From positions 1 through 64,000 of the forward strand of contig JABSQO010000009.1 in assembly GCA_013215775.1 (NCBI GenBank): a stretch of 64,000 nt of DNA, read 5' to 3'. Position 1 is the first letter of the stretch. The number at the start of each line of letters is the position of its first letter. A program made the translations under genes and the position numbers. The notes beneath the pieces were generated by a model, which saw only the letters and a program-made list of their open reading frames with translations, had not been told where the DNA came from and did no database searches. Below, in pieces: positions 41,441 to 52,312 of the stretch. The stretch is from Piscirickettsiaceae bacterium (lineage in GTDB: Bacteria; Pseudomonadota; Gammaproteobacteria; Nitrosococcales; Methylophagaceae).

Positions 41441-42211
41441 ATGTTAAATATCCATCCTATCTCTGCTTTTAACGATAATTATATCTGGTTAATCGAACAG
41501 CCGGAGTCGCGTCGTATTTTAATTGTTGACCCCGGTGATGCAATACCTGTTATCCAAGCGATTGAACGACAACGATTCATTCCCATCGCACTGCTTATTA
41601 CCCATCATCATCATGATCATATTGACGGCATCGATCAATTAGTTGAACGCTATAATATCCCTGTTTATGGCCCCGAAACAACAACCATCCCCAGTATCAC
41701 ACACCCTCTGACAACAAGCGATACCCTCATTGTTGACTCTGATTTTCCTGCAATCACTATTTTGGATATTTCTGGTCACACTGCTCTTCATATCGCTTAT
41801 TTATTCGATAATTGTCTATTTTGTGGTGACACTTTGTTTGGTGCTGGTTGCGGACGATTACTCGGTGGTACCGCGACACAGCTGTTCCAATCACTACAAC
41901 AAATCACCTCCTTACCAACACAGACTAAAATTTATTGTGCCCATGAATATACTGAGGCTAACCTGCGATTTGCGGCAATAGTTGAACCTAATAATCTTGA
42001 TATTCAACAACGCATTACTGATACCTCAATAATCCGCCAACAAGACAAACCAAGTTTGCCTTCCACATTAGCCCTAGAACTGGCGACCAACCCTTTCCTA
42101 CGCTGTGAACAAACAACCGTTATTCAAGCCGTGGAACAATTTTCAGGAAAACAGCTCGCCACACCTATCGAGGTATTTACCGAACTCAGATTATGGAAAG
42201 ATCAATTCTAA
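41441..42211 (+). CDS. gloB: hydroxyacylglutathione hydrolase (glyoxalase II)
   Basis: 256 residues, metallo-beta-lactamase fold: THHHHDHIDG metal motif, GDTLFGAGCGRL, and YCAHEYTEANLRFA. It hydrolyses S-D-lactoylglutathione; also relevant to glutathione-linked formaldehyde or methylglyoxal detoxification. Two ATGs lie side by side (41438, 41441); the second gives the better spacing to GAGGA. Confidence 0.93.
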   Translation: MLNIHPISAFNDNYIWLIEQPESRRILIVDPGDAIPVIQAIERQRFIPIALLITHHHHDHIDGIDQLVERYNIPVYGPETTTIPSITHPLTTSDTLIVDSDFPAITILDISGHTALHIAYLFDNCLFCGDTLFGAGCGRLLGGTATQLFQSLQQITSLPTQTKIYCAHEYTEANLRFAAIVEPNNLDIQQRITDTSIIRQQDKPSLPSTLALELATNPFLRCEQTTVIQAVEQFSGKQLATPIEVFTELRLWKDQF

Positions 42212-42252
42212 TAACTGTCAATACGGGCTTTCATATATTTAGTTAACGCATC

Positions 42253-43047
42253 TTATTTATCCGTATGTATATCCATTTGTGGATACGGAATAGAAATGCC
42301 TTTTTTATCAAACGTTAATTTAATTTGTTCAATTAACTCGGAACGTACAGCCCCGTAATCGCCACGATTCACCCATGGGCGAACCCTAAAGTTGACACTA
42401 CTCTCTGCCAATTCAGCAACGGCAACGGCTGGCGCAGGGTCTTCTAAAACAAGTTCATGTTTGGCCAGAATATCTTCCATGATTTTTTTAGCTTCCAACA
42501 TATCATCGTCATATCCGATGCCAAACACCATATCAATACGACGCGTCTCTTTGGCTGAATAATTGGTGATTGCGCCAGAATAAATTTGACCATTAGGGAT
42601 GATAATCTCACGATTATCACTTGTTTTCATATTGGTGCTAAAAATACTAATGTGTTCAACAACACCGACAACTCCACCAGCCTCAATAAAATCACCTAAT
42701 TTGAATGGACGGAACACAATCAACATGACACCCGCCGCAAAATTTTGTAATGAGCCTTGAAGCGCTAAACCAATTGCTAAACCAGCAGCACCCAATAAAG
42801 CAATCAGTGACGTAGTATTAATACCTAACTGATCTAGTGCCGCAATAAATACAAACAATAACAACACAGCATTGGCAATCGAACTGGCAAAATTAACCAA
42901 TATCGGATCAAGATCAGATCGAACCATCAACTTACGAATTATTTTTACTATCCATTTCACAACCATGCGACCCACAATGACAATCACGATTGCGAATGTA
43001 ATATTAATTAACCATTGCATTACTTCATTTCCTGATCCAACATCCAT
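42253..43047 (-). CDS. mscS: small-conductance mechanosensitive channel MscS
   Basis: 264 residues: three N-terminal membrane helices, with TM3 containing ALLGAAGLAIGLALQGSLQNFAAGVMLI, the pore-lining Gly/Ala pattern of MscS; then the beta domain (FKLGDFIEAGGVVGVVEHISIFST) and the C-terminal cage. Releases osmolytes on hypo-osmotic shock. Three bp after pyrD. Confidence 0.93.
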   Translation of the reverse strand: MDVGSGNEVMQWLINITFAIVIVIVGRMVVKWIVKIIRKLMVRSDLDPILVNFASSIANAVLLLFVFIAALDQLGINTTSLIALLGAAGLAIGLALQGSLQNFAAGVMLIVFRPFKLGDFIEAGGVVGVVEHISIFSTNMKTSDNREIIIPNGQIYSGAITNYSAKETRRIDMVFGIGYDDDMLEAKKIMEDILAKHELVLEDPAPAVAVAELAESSVNFRVRPWVNRGDYGAVRSELIEQIKLTFDKKGISIPYPQMDIHTDK

Positions 43048-43050
43048 TTT

Positions 43051-44073
43051 TTACGTCCTCTTTTCTATTGTTTGAACAATTTCACTGACCAATTTCGGTC
43101 CCTGATAAATTAATCCACTATAAATCTGAACTAAACTTGCACCGGCATCTAATTTCTTCATGGCATCAGCGCCTGACATAATCCCACCTGCCGCTATGAT
43201 CGGCAAGTATTCAGGCAATTCTTTCCGAAACTGGCGCACAATCTCTGTTGATTTTTCAAATACTGGTCGGCCACTTAAACCTCCCGCTTCATCACCATAT
43301 TGCAGATCTTCTACTCCCTCACGAGACATAGTCGTGTTTGTTGTTATCACTGCGTCTATCTCAAACCGCGTAAAAGATCGAGCCAATTCCACAACTTCTT
43401 CAGCTGTTAAGTCAGGCGCCACTTTTACTGCCATCGGTACATACCGTTGGTATTGTTGTTGTAATTTAACTTGCTCTGCCTTCAATGCCGCCAATAATTC
43501 ATTTAATGACTCACCAAATTGCAGCGTTCTTAAACCCGGCGTATTGGGCGATGAAATATTAATCGTGACATAATCAGCGTGAGGATATACTTTTCGTAAA
43601 CCAATCAAATAATCCTCTACGGCCTGTTCGACGGGTGTATCAAAATTTTTGCCAATATTAATACCGATAATGGTATCCGTCTGGGCGATTTTCACCTGTT
43701 CAATTAAATGTTCAACCCCTAAATTATTAAATCCCATCCGATTAATGATCGCTTGCGCTTCTGGCAATCTGAATAATCGAGGTTTTGGGTTTCCCTCTTG
43801 TGGTCGTGGCGTCACTGTACCTATTTCAATAAAACCAAATCCAATGCCTGCTAACGCTTCAATATAATCGCCGTTCTTATCTAAACCAGCAGCTAAACCC
43901 ACAGCATTTGGAAACTTTAAACCCATTACGGTGACAGAACTTGCTTTAGCTTTTGGATACAACAAAGATAATAATCCTGTCATTTCAAGGATGTTCAAGC
44001 TTTTCAAACCCAAATAATGTGCTTTTTCTGCATCGAGTTTGAACATAAGGGAGCGCATCAATTGATAAAACAT
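43051..44073 (-). CDS. pyrD: dihydroorotate dehydrogenase (quinone), class 2
   Basis: 340 residues: N-terminal amphipathic membrane helices ([19 protein letters not shown]), FMN-barrel motifs [16 protein letters not shown], the catalytic-Ser region [10 protein letters not shown] and ITTNTT, and [19 protein letters not shown]. It oxidises dihydroorotate using quinone at the inner membrane. It overlaps the DUF2797 stop by one base. Confidence 0.97.
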   Translation of the reverse strand: MFYQLMRSLMFKLDAEKAHYLGLKSLNILEMTGLLSLLYPKAKASSVTVMGLKFPNAVGLAAGLDKNGDYIEALAGIGFGFIEIGTVTPRPQEGNPKPRLFRLPEAQAIINRMGFNNLGVEHLIEQVKIAQTDTIIGINIGKNFDTPVEQAVEDYLIGLRKVYPHADYVTINISSPNTPGLRTLQFGESLNELLAALKAEQVKLQQQYQRYVPMAVKVAPDLTAEEVVELARSFTRFEIDAVITTNTTMSREGVEDLQYGDEAGGLSGRPVFEKSTEIVRQFRKELPEYLPIIAAGGIMSGADAMKKLDAGASLVQIYSGLIYQGPKLVSEIVQTIEKRT

Positions 44074-44909
44074 TATAAGGTCACCATTGTGATGTCATAG
44101 CCAGTAAATTTGCGAATGTTGAGCACGCCTGTATCAAGAATTAAATATTGCCCCTTTATTCCTTGTAAAACACCTTCTATTTTCGGTGTTTTATCAAAAT
44201 TAAGTGATGTTACTTTTTCTGGATATTGTTGCACAGGATAATTAATATTCACTATCGATTCATCAGACAAAGGCATGATAGCCTGTTCGCCAAAACGTGC
44301 TTGCAAGACTTTCAACTCCTCGCTGCAGTCCACCATTAATTGATCACGGACTGATGACAAATCCACAGTTTCAGCCGATCCTTTTAGCATCTTGCGCCAA
44401 TCTGTTCTATCTGATACATGAGCCTTAAACATCACCTCAACTAAACCTGATTGATAACGTGTTTTGACTCTAAAAATAGGGAGTGCCTGAGTCGCGCCTT
44501 GATCAATCCAGCGAGTTGGCACCTGATTTCCACGGGTGATACCTACTTTGACCCCTGAACTATTAGCTAGATACACAATATGGTCCTGCATACAAAATGC
44601 TTCCCCCCATTCGGGCTCACGGCAGGTGCCGGCAGCATAGTGACAAGTTTCTGGCTTCATTATGCACAAATCACATCGAGCTAATGATTGAGAACAAGGG
44701 TAACAATAACCACCACTCCAGCTTTTTTTCGTTCTCCGACCACAGGCTTGGCAATGAATCTCGCCAGATGAACGAAGGTGTATTAATTGTCCAATCAATG
44801 GATTCATGGCGACTCTATTATCACTCAACACCATGTCATAGTTAGCCACTGATTGTTCTGCCGATAATGATACTGCCATTTTTGACAATAGTCCTTGCAC
44901 TTCAGCCAC
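44073..44909 (-). CDS. DUF2797 family zinc-ribbon protein
   Basis: 278 residues. Cys pairs CQACGRR...CYPC and [13 protein letters not shown]...C form likely zinc-binding sites, followed by the DUF2797 signature [30 protein letters not shown]. The GIY-YIG-like GVKVGITR core hints at a nuclease-like fold, but function is unknown. The frame opens at 45209; that extension overlaps the divergent gene. I chose GTG at 44909, which has GAGGTGA just upstream. Confidence 0.82.
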   Translation of the reverse strand: MAEVQGLLSKMAVSLSAEQSVANYDMVLSDNRVAMNPLIGQLIHLRSSGEIHCQACGRRTKKSWSGGYCYPCSQSLARCDLCIMKPETCHYAAGTCREPEWGEAFCMQDHIVYLANSSGVKVGITRGNQVPTRWIDQGATQALPIFRVKTRYQSGLVEVMFKAHVSDRTDWRKMLKGSAETVDLSSVRDQLMVDCSEELKVLQARFGEQAIMPLSDESIVNINYPVQQYPEKVTSLNFDKTPKIEGVLQGIKGQYLILDTGVLNIRKFTGYDITMVTL

Positions 44910-45078
44910 GTACTCACCTCTATATTGCTCAATTGAGACATATATTAACGTAAAGTTGCACCTGAAAGGACCGATATAATTTGATATCTTTTGTCCATAG
45001 TGTTTTTTGCTAAGAAATGTGGTAAAACAAATCAACAATCTATAACTATTCATAATCTTGTGACAAGGAATCACTACT

Positions 45079-46719
45079 ATGAAAACATCGGATTTATTTG
45101 TTAAAGCGTTAGAAAATGAGGGTGTTGAATACATCTTCGGTATCCCCGGCGAAGAAAACCTCGATTTTCTCAATTCCATGCAAGGTTCATCAATTAAGCT
45201 TATTCTCACTCGTCACGAACAAGGTGCAGGTTTCATGGCTGCAACTTATGGTCGATTAACCGGTAAGCCTGGTGTGTGTCTAGCAACGCTTGGTCCCGGT
45301 GCCACAAACTTTGTTACCCCTGCGGCTTATGCTCAGTTAGGCGGTATGCCAATGATGATGATCACCGGTCAAAAGCCGATAAAAGAAAGCAAACAAGGTC
45401 AATTCCAAATTATCGATATCGTCACTATGATGCGACCTATTACCAAGTTTACTAAGCAAGTTGTACATGGCAACAATATTTCATCGACCGTTCGTGAAGC
45501 ATTTCGTATTGCGGTAGAAGAACGTCCAGGCGCCGTTCATATTGAATTACCTGAAGATATTGCTGCTGAAGAAGCGGAAGATCATGTTTATGCCATTGAA
45601 AGAATTCGTCGTCCAGATGCAGATAACAACGCTATCGATAATGCAATAAAAATGATTAAAAATGCCAAAATGCCATTATTGCTTATCGGTGCAGGTGCAA
45701 ATAGAAAGCGTTCAAGTCAGGCTCTAACCCAATTTGTCGAAAAAACGGGTATCCCTTTCTTCAATACTCAAATGGGTAAGGGTGTTATTGATGAGCGACA
45801 TGATGCTTACCTAGGTACTGCTGCTTTATCTGATCATGATTATCTACACTGCGCGATTGATCGTGCTGATTTAATTATTAATGTAGGTCACGATGTTATT
45901 GAAAAACCACCTTTCTTTATGGCCGAAGGCGGATCTAAGGTTATTCACGTTAACTTCTCGCCGGCACAAATTGATGCTGTTTATTTTCCACAATTAAATG
46001 TCGTAGGGGACATTGCAACCACCATTCATCGACTTGAACAAGCTCTTACGCCTCAAGATCATTGGGATTTTTCATATTATTATCGGGTGAAAGAAGAGGT
46101 GAACACTCGCCTTTCCAAATACAGTGAAGATGATCGCTTCCCTGTTTTACCTCAAAGCGCTGTCAGCGTTATTCGAGAAGAATTAAATGAAGACGGTATT
46201 CTTACCTTAGATAATGGTGTCTACAAGGTCTGGTTCGCGCGCAATTATCCCTGTTATCAGAATAACTCACTATTGCTCGACAATGCTTTAGCAACAATGG
46301 GGGCTGGACTTCCTTCTGCCATGTTAGCCAAACTCATTAACCCTGATCGTAAAGTCATTTCTGTCTGTGGTGACGGTGGCTTTATGATGAACTCCCAAGA
46401 GATGGAAACGGCTGTTAGGTTAGGGCTTGATATGGTAGTAATTATTTTAAATGATAACGCCTATGGCATGATCAAATGGAAGCAAGAAGGTATGGGGTTT
46501 AATAACTTTGGCCTAGACTACAATAATCCTGATTTTGTAAAATATGCCGAAAGTTACGGTGCAACTGGCCATCGACCAACTAGCCATGCTGACTTCCAAA
46601 GCATTTTGCGAAAAGCGCTTGATTCTAAAGGTGTCCATTTAATTGAGTTGGCCGTGGATTATTCACTTAACCATTCAATTTTAAATGAAGGCTTAAAAGA
46701 AAAGATCTGCATTATTTAA
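45079..46719 (+). CDS. acetolactate synthase-like thiamine-diphosphate enzyme
   Basis: 546 residues, three-domain ThDP fold: FGIPGEENLDFL, the catalytic Glu in TRHEQGAGFMA, and the C-terminal GDGGFMMNSQEMETAVRLGLDMVVIILNDNAYGM. It resembles AlsS/IlvB large subunits, but no small regulatory subunit (ilvH) is present, and the next gene is an aldehyde dehydrogenase. So it is probably not the biosynthetic enzyme; a 2-oxoacid decarboxylase/carboligase of unknown substrate is more likely. Its stop is immediately followed by the AGGAG of the next gene. Confidence 0.8.
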   Translation: MKTSDLFVKALENEGVEYIFGIPGEENLDFLNSMQGSSIKLILTRHEQGAGFMAATYGRLTGKPGVCLATLGPGATNFVTPAAYAQLGGMPMMMITGQKPIKESKQGQFQIIDIVTMMRPITKFTKQVVHGNNISSTVREAFRIAVEERPGAVHIELPEDIAAEEAEDHVYAIERIRRPDADNNAIDNAIKMIKNAKMPLLLIGAGANRKRSSQALTQFVEKTGIPFFNTQMGKGVIDERHDAYLGTAALSDHDYLHCAIDRADLIINVGHDVIEKPPFFMAEGGSKVIHVNFSPAQIDAVYFPQLNVVGDIATTIHRLEQALTPQDHWDFSYYYRVKEEVNTRLSKYSEDDRFPVLPQSAVSVIREELNEDGILTLDNGVYKVWFARNYPCYQNNSLLLDNALATMGAGLPSAMLAKLINPDRKVISVCGDGGFMMNSQEMETAVRLGLDMVVIILNDNAYGMIKWKQEGMGFNNFGLDYNNPDFVKYAESYGATGHRPTSHADFQSILRKALDSKGVHLIELAVDYSLNHSILNEGLKEKICII

Positions 46720-46732
46720 GGAGTAAATGATC

Positions 46733-48184
46733 ATGGCTGATATCCAACATATCCCTTTACAAATTGCAGGTGTCACAAAAGCCAGCGAACACTATGTAGA
46801 CATTCTTTCTCCTTTTGATGATCAGATCATCGCCACGGTAGCAACAGCTGATGCTGAAGATGTCAATAAAGCATTAGAAACAGCAAGTGCCTTATTTGCT
46901 GATCGTAATGGCTGGTTATCTGTCGAAAAGCGGCTGAGTATTTTAGAACGAGCCATAGCGATCATGACTGACCGTGCCGAAGAATTAGCCATAGGATCGG
47001 CGCATGAAGGTGGCAAGCCGTTGATGGATTCAAAGGTTGAAATGGCGCGCTGCATAGATAGTATTCGTATTTGTGTTGATGCCTTACGGAATGATACCTG
47101 CAAGCCTGTTCCAATGGGCCTTAACCCAGCTTCACAGCATCGCTTCACCATCATGAATAAAGAACCCATTGGTGTGGTCGTTGCTGTTAGCGCTTTTAAT
47201 CATCCGCTGAATTTGATTTCTCATCAAGTTGGACCTGCTATTGCAGCCGGCTGCCCCGTGGTTGTAAAACCAGCAGAAAACACACCATTATCCTGCTTTC
47301 GTTTAGTGGGCATCTTCCATGAAGCAGGCTTGCCGGCAGAGTGGTGTCAGGTAATTTTGCCACAAAATCATCAGTTCGCAGAAGCATTAGTAACGGACCC
47401 TCGAGTCGCTTTTTTTAGTTTTATTGGTAGTGCCAAAGTAGGTTGGTATTTACGTTCAAAACTATCCGCTGGTACTCGCTGTGCCTTGGAACATGGTGGG
47501 GTTGCACCCGTTATCATGGCTGAAGATGCTAATCTTAATGTCGCCATCCCAGCCCTGACAAAAGGTGGTTTTTATCATGCTGGTCAAGTATGTGTATCGG
47601 TGCAGCGTATTTTTGTCCACGATACCATCGCTCAAGAGGTAGCCGATAAACTCGCCGCTGCAGCGAAAAAATTAGTGGTCGGCGACCCCTTGTCAGATCA
47701 AACTGAAGTCGGGCCATTAATCCGAGCTACTGAAGTTGTACGAATTAGCTCGTGGGTTCAACAAGCTGTAGATGGTGGCGCAGAACTATTATGCGGTGGG
47801 CACTCACTACCTAATAATTGTTATAGTCCAACAGTCCTGTTCAATCCGCCATCCGATTGCAACATGTCTACATTAGAAGTTTTTGGCCCTGTTGTTTGTG
47901 TATATTCATTTAGCGATTTGGATCACGCAATAGACGTTGCTAATTCACTTGATGTGGCTTTTCAAGCCTCGGTCTACAGTGACAATATCGACACTGCAAT
48001 GTATATCTCTGATCGCTTGGCAGCATCAGCAGTTATGATTAATGAGCACACTGCTTTTCGTGTAGATTGGATGCCTTTTGCTGGCTTACGTCATTCAGGA
48101 TTAGGTACTGGCGGCATTCCATACACCTTGGAAGATATGCAAGTTGAAAAAATGATTGTCATTACCTCAAGGGGAATTCGCTAA
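46733..48184 (+). CDS. NAD(P)-dependent aldehyde dehydrogenase
   Basis: 483 residues of the ALDH superfamily: VSAFNHPLNLISHQVGPAIAAGCPVVVKPAENTPLSC, catalytic Glu in ALEHGGVAPV, catalytic Cys in GQVCVSVQRIF, and VFGPVV. Closest by feel to the glyceraldehyde/lactaldehyde/succinate-semialdehyde branch. The ATG at 46733 has better spacing (9 nt) to AGGAG than the ATG at 46727. Co-transcribed with the upstream ThDP enzyme, whose aldehyde product it may oxidise (inference). Confidence 0.85.
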   Translation: MADIQHIPLQIAGVTKASEHYVDILSPFDDQIIATVATADAEDVNKALETASALFADRNGWLSVEKRLSILERAIAIMTDRAEELAIGSAHEGGKPLMDSKVEMARCIDSIRICVDALRNDTCKPVPMGLNPASQHRFTIMNKEPIGVVVAVSAFNHPLNLISHQVGPAIAAGCPVVVKPAENTPLSCFRLVGIFHEAGLPAEWCQVILPQNHQFAEALVTDPRVAFFSFIGSAKVGWYLRSKLSAGTRCALEHGGVAPVIMAEDANLNVAIPALTKGGFYHAGQVCVSVQRIFVHDTIAQEVADKLAAAAKKLVVGDPLSDQTEVGPLIRATEVVRISSWVQQAVDGGAELLCGGHSLPNNCYSPTVLFNPPSDCNMSTLEVFGPVVCVYSFSDLDHAIDVANSLDVAFQASVYSDNIDTAMYISDRLAASAVMINEHTAFRVDWMPFAGLRHSGLGTGGIPYTLEDMQVEKMIVITSRGIR

Positions 48185-48269
48185 ACGGTCAGATCTAAAT
48201 CCTGTAAAGCATCGTGGCTGAATCATCCGATAATGAACAAAATTGTTCTTGCATGATACGTAGCTTATA

Positions 48270-49934
48270 ATGCAATCCATGTTAAATACTAACCCTCTAA
48301 AAACGGCAACGTTAGTTGTCGTATTCGCCATGCTATCAGCATGCAATAGTCCATTTACCACCGTAAAAGAGTCACCATCAGAACCAGCACCCGCGGTAGT
48401 TGCCGAAGAACAAACGCAGACTGAACCGGCATCAACGTGGCAACAAGCATACGGTGCACCACAGGAAACCGAACTTAACACGCTTCCTGATACACCTATT
48501 GCAACCATTAATCCTGAAAACATTACTCAACAACCCATTACCGATCTATGGCAACGTATTCGGAACGGCTATGCTATTCCACAACAAAGCATGCATTCAG
48601 ATACTAAAAAACAACTCGCCTGGTTTGTTAAACATCCTGAATATATCGACCGAGTTGTCGAACGTGCCAGGCCCTATTTACATCATATTGTGAACGAACT
48701 AGAGCAACGTAATATGCCGTTGGAAATTGCTCTATTGCCTATTGTTGAAAGCGGCTATCAGCCTTTTGCCTATTCAAAAGGTCGGGCAGCAGGATTATGG
48801 CAATTTATTCCCGGAACGGGCAAAGTCTATGGCCTAGAACAAACCTGGTGGTATGACGGCCGCCGAGATGTGATTGCATCTACCCGTGCTGCGATGGATT
48901 ATTTACAAAAACTACATAATGATTTTGGTGATTGGCAATTAGCATTAGCCGCATATAACTGTGGTGAAGGTGCCGTAGCTAGGGCTATTAGGCGTAATCA
49001 AAAAGCAGGAAAGGCAACTGATTTCTGGTCTTTAGATTTGCCAAGAGAAACCTCCGCATATGTCCCTAAATTAATGGCCGTTGCACAATTAATTGCATCG
49101 CCAGAACAATACGATATTACCTTGAGTCCCATCGACAACTCACCGTTCTTGACTATCGTAGATGTTGGCTCACAAATTGACTTAGCACTAGCAGCAAAAT
49201 TAGCGGGAATAAGTAGCGATGAGATATATCAACTCAACCCCGGATTTAATCAATGGGCTACGACACCCGAGGGGCCACATCAACTCGTTATCCCGATAGC
49301 AAAGGCTGAACTATTTCAGCAAGGCTTAAATGATTTACCTCAAAGTGAGCGCGTACAATGGACTCGTCATAAGATTAAATCGGGTGAATCACTAAGCGTC
49401 ATCGCAAGGCGTTACAAAACAACTGTAGCAGTAATAAAAGAAGCGAATAAACTCGGTAGTAACAATATTCGAGCCGGTCGACACCTACTTATCCCTAATG
49501 CAGCTGGTAAGCAAAGTGATTACCGATTAAGTTCTAACCAACGATTAGCAACGAAACAAAATACACCTCGCCAAGGCAATAAAAAAATACATACTGTTCA
49601 AGCTGGGGACACATGGTGGGATATCGCGAATGCCTACAATATTGGCGTTAATAAACTCACAGGCTGGAACAGCAAGGCACCAGGAGACGTTCTACATCCC
49701 GGACAAAAATTAGTGGTCTGGACAAAAGAAAATTCTGCTGGCTCAAATAAAACCATACGATCTGTTAACTACACTATTAGGAGTGGCGACTCACTGTGGA
49801 AAATATCCCAAAAGTTTAATGTCAGTGTGGCTCAAGTTCGTGAATGGAATGGCCTTAGTGAACGCACGTTATTAAAGCCCGGCCAAAATCTCACACTATA
49901 TGTTGATGTAACCCAACAACATGGCAGTATCTAG
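48270..49934 (+). CDS. mltD: membrane-bound lytic murein transglycosylase D, three LysM repeats
   Basis: 554 residues. Lipoprotein signal with lipobox LSAC (Cys about 25). The transglycosylase domain (about 130-255) has [25 protein letters not shown] with the catalytic Glu, and [13 protein letters not shown]. Three LysM domains follow (about 365-412, 440-487, 503-549), each with the 'G(D/E)(S/T)L..IA..Y' pattern. Cleaves peptidoglycan at the outer membrane's inner face. E. coli MltD has two LysM domains, so three is slightly longer. Confidence 0.93.
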   Translation: MQSMLNTNPLKTATLVVVFAMLSACNSPFTTVKESPSEPAPAVVAEEQTQTEPASTWQQAYGAPQETELNTLPDTPIATINPENITQQPITDLWQRIRNGYAIPQQSMHSDTKKQLAWFVKHPEYIDRVVERARPYLHHIVNELEQRNMPLEIALLPIVESGYQPFAYSKGRAAGLWQFIPGTGKVYGLEQTWWYDGRRDVIASTRAAMDYLQKLHNDFGDWQLALAAYNCGEGAVARAIRRNQKAGKATDFWSLDLPRETSAYVPKLMAVAQLIASPEQYDITLSPIDNSPFLTIVDVGSQIDLALAAKLAGISSDEIYQLNPGFNQWATTPEGPHQLVIPIAKAELFQQGLNDLPQSERVQWTRHKIKSGESLSVIARRYKTTVAVIKEANKLGSNNIRAGRHLLIPNAAGKQSDYRLSSNQRLATKQNTPRQGNKKIHTVQAGDTWWDIANAYNIGVNKLTGWNSKAPGDVLHPGQKLVVWTKENSAGSNKTIRSVNYTIRSGDSLWKISQKFNVSVAQVREWNGLSERTLLKPGQNLTLYVDVTQQHGSI

Positions 49935-49936
49935 CA

Positions 49937-50401
49937 TTGTTGCATATCGCCTTATTTGAACCCGAGATCCCACCTAATACAGGCAATATTATCCGATTAT
50001 GTGCTAATGCCGGAGCTCAATTACATTTGATTGAACCGCTAGGGTTTGCATTGGAGGATAAACGCCTTCGCCGTGCAGGCTTGGATTATCATGAATTTTC
50101 AGAGATCCAAATTCATCCTGACTTCGAAAGCTTTAAATCATGGGCTGATAAGCGTCGAATATTTGCTTGTACAACTAAAGCAAAACAACACCATAACCAA
50201 GCGCAATACCAGAATGAAGATGTGTTGCTATTTGGTCCCGAATCCCGTGGTTTGCCAGCGGATATCCTTGATAATCTCGGTGCAACACAACAAATTCGTA
50301 TTCCTATGACAGCAGATAGTCGTAGCCTAAATCTATCTAATGCCACCGCTATTATTTTGTATGAAGCCTGGCGACAACTCGATTACCGTGATGCAGTCTA
50401 A
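49937..50401 (+). CDS. trmL: tRNA (cytidine(34)-2'-O)-methyltransferase
   Basis: 154 residues, SPOUT knot: [34 protein letters not shown] at the start, FGPESRGLP, and [19 protein letters not shown] at the end. It methylates the wobble ribose of tRNA-Leu. The start is a TTG (49937 or 49940), two bases after the mltD stop. Confidence 0.93.
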   Translation: MLHIALFEPEIPPNTGNIIRLCANAGAQLHLIEPLGFALEDKRLRRAGLDYHEFSEIQIHPDFESFKSWADKRRIFACTTKAKQHHNQAQYQNEDVLLFGPESRGLPADILDNLGATQQIRIPMTADSRSLNLSNATAIILYEAWRQLDYRDAV

Positions 50402-50488
50402 ACTTTATTGATCGTCATTACCTACTGCATAGCGGTTGATAGCGTATGATGACCCTTTATTGAATCCTCTGTATTTACCACGCATGAT

Positions 50489-52069
50489 ATGAGTTTTTCA
50501 CTACCTGAAAATATGGCTGAACTGAATCTTGGTATTCCATCCGACCAAGATAGTATTAGCAGTGTTGAACTCAATCCCAATTTGCTACGTCATTGGATTA
50601 AAGAATTGCCGAGTAATGACCTCGATGAATTTATCCAACTTTATAGTAATGCACTTAAGCGATTTAATCTTAATCAGCTGGACATTCAACAACGTCTAAT
50701 ATTGCTTGATTTATACCGAGAACCTCTCAATAAATTATTATTCCAGTTCTCGTTAGAGCAACTACTTAAACAAATTCCCGAGTTGGCAAACCGCAATAAA
50801 ATTATCGATGCCCTAGCAAAATTAATGTCTGATATAGCCATTGGATACAAGATTGCTGTTGTGGATTCTGGTGAAAAAAATAGTAATCTAAAAAATAACC
50901 CCATCGCCCAGTTTGCCATTAATCGTGCATGCCAACAGCTCAATTACATGGTGTTACATGCTTACAAATTCCATCTGGAAGTTCCTGCACGAGTATTTCA
51001 CGAACTCCATCAGCTTTATCAGCTTACAATGGCTGCCGACGTTGAACATACTATTCCCTTAATCGATCAAAATTTACAGACAGTATCTTCTTTTAAACAC
51101 CTCTACAGTCAGATAATGTTGGTCAGCATTAGCAATCCATATGGGCTCACAGGTAGTAGTGTTTTAACTGCATATCAAATTATGGGCCGGTTAGCAGACG
51201 TGACAGAAATCTCACCACTACCCTTAAATGCTAAAGCCACTGCTGGACATTTTTATATTAACTGCCTCAGTGATCACCTCCCTACACCTTCTGTACTTCC
51301 AGTTCTTGAGAATCAAACTCAACCACCCGCGTTAGTTCTCAACACCAAACCCGTACTTGTCATTGTAGATTCAATATTTCAACAGCCTAAAAATGTCCAA
51401 GACCCAACCCAAGAAAGCGAAAAAGACTTATTAAAAGCCTTAATTCCATATCTCAACACCTCATATGAGCGTAAACAACCTCGTATAGAAGTGACCGGGA
51501 ACAAACAAGCTTATATTGCTATCGGATTAACCGCAGTCCATCAATGTTTAAGTCAAGTCCGTTCCCTGCCCGACGAAACAATTGATAATCTCAACAAACC
51601 GTGGAATATTCTGAATAAAAACAGCTCTGGTTATCTGCTTTACCGACAAGATGTTATTGACCATCAACAGATGGCAATAGGTGATTTTATTGGTGTTTTT
51701 GAACCCAACTCTAAAGGCAAATCATTAGCGAGAATTGCTTTTATACGTTGGATGAAAACAGATCATAATGGCAAAACAAAAATGGGACTATCACTCATTG
51801 AAGGCAATCCTGTTTCTGTTCATTACGCTATCGATACTGATGATAGTTTTCAGCCCGCATTGTTATTGCCTGAAATAAACCGCATCAAACAAGCTGCTTC
51901 ACTACTCACAACCACTGATGTTTTTTCTCCAAATCGCAACTTAACAATACGACCGAAGAAAAAATTATTTCAGTTCCGTATGACCATTTCCAGCCTGCTC
52001 AGTAGCGGCAACAATTATGAACACTTTTCCTTAAGTGACAACACACCAGATACATTTTCCACTGAATAA
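50489..52069 (+). CDS. unidentified 526-residue protein, possible PilZ-like C-terminus
   Basis: An all-helical N-terminal half (about 20-250) with no signal peptide or membrane segment, then a mixed region and a C-terminal beta-rich part (about 380-450: GDFIGVFEPNSKGKSLARIAFIRWMK... KTKMGLSLIEG). The strand order and the WMK...GKTKMGLSLI phrase recall PilZ-type barrels, but the diagnostic RxxxR and (D/N)xSxxG motifs are not evident. I do not assign a function. It is followed by the SAH riboswitch region. Confidence 0.7.
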   Translation: MSFSLPENMAELNLGIPSDQDSISSVELNPNLLRHWIKELPSNDLDEFIQLYSNALKRFNLNQLDIQQRLILLDLYREPLNKLLFQFSLEQLLKQIPELANRNKIIDALAKLMSDIAIGYKIAVVDSGEKNSNLKNNPIAQFAINRACQQLNYMVLHAYKFHLEVPARVFHELHQLYQLTMAADVEHTIPLIDQNLQTVSSFKHLYSQIMLVSISNPYGLTGSSVLTAYQIMGRLADVTEISPLPLNAKATAGHFYINCLSDHLPTPSVLPVLENQTQPPALVLNTKPVLVIVDSIFQQPKNVQDPTQESEKDLLKALIPYLNTSYERKQPRIEVTGNKQAYIAIGLTAVHQCLSQVRSLPDETIDNLNKPWNILNKNSSGYLLYRQDVIDHQQMAIGDFIGVFEPNSKGKSLARIAFIRWMKTDHNGKTKMGLSLIEGNPVSVHYAIDTDDSFQPALLLPEINRIKQAASLLTTTDVFSPNRNLTIRPKKKLFQFRMTISSLLSSGNNYEHFSLSDNTPDTFSTE

Positions 52070-52139
52070 ATATTACTCACCCACTTCGTCCGACTGACTC
52101 TGTTGAGTTATTTCCTTATTTACACTAGAATACTCTCCT

Positions 52140-52207
52140 GAATAAGGAACGCTGCACCGGAGACATCCCTCTGCTAGGCTTATTCTATTTTCACTTTAAC
52201 TGCGTTC
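52140..52207 (+). ncRNA. S-adenosylhomocysteine (SAH) riboswitch
   Basis: P1 is a perfect 7-bp stem GAATAAG (52140-52146) / CTTATTC (52179-52185). The conserved core AACGCTGCAC and TAGGCTTATTC matches the SAH riboswitch consensus GAGCGCUGCA...CAGGCUC. The pseudoknot is perfect: GAACGC (52147-52152) pairs with GCGTTC (52202-52207). SAH riboswitches turn on SAH-recycling genes when SAH builds up. Here it controls metK-ahcY-metF. Confidence 0.88.
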
Positions 52208-52312
52208 ATTATTGGTTAGGTATTTAATAATAATGAGCGTTGCATCTATGTTTTCATCAACCACCTTCGATCAGCTTCACACCTTCCCTTTTTACAATAA
52301 GGTAAGTTGCTT

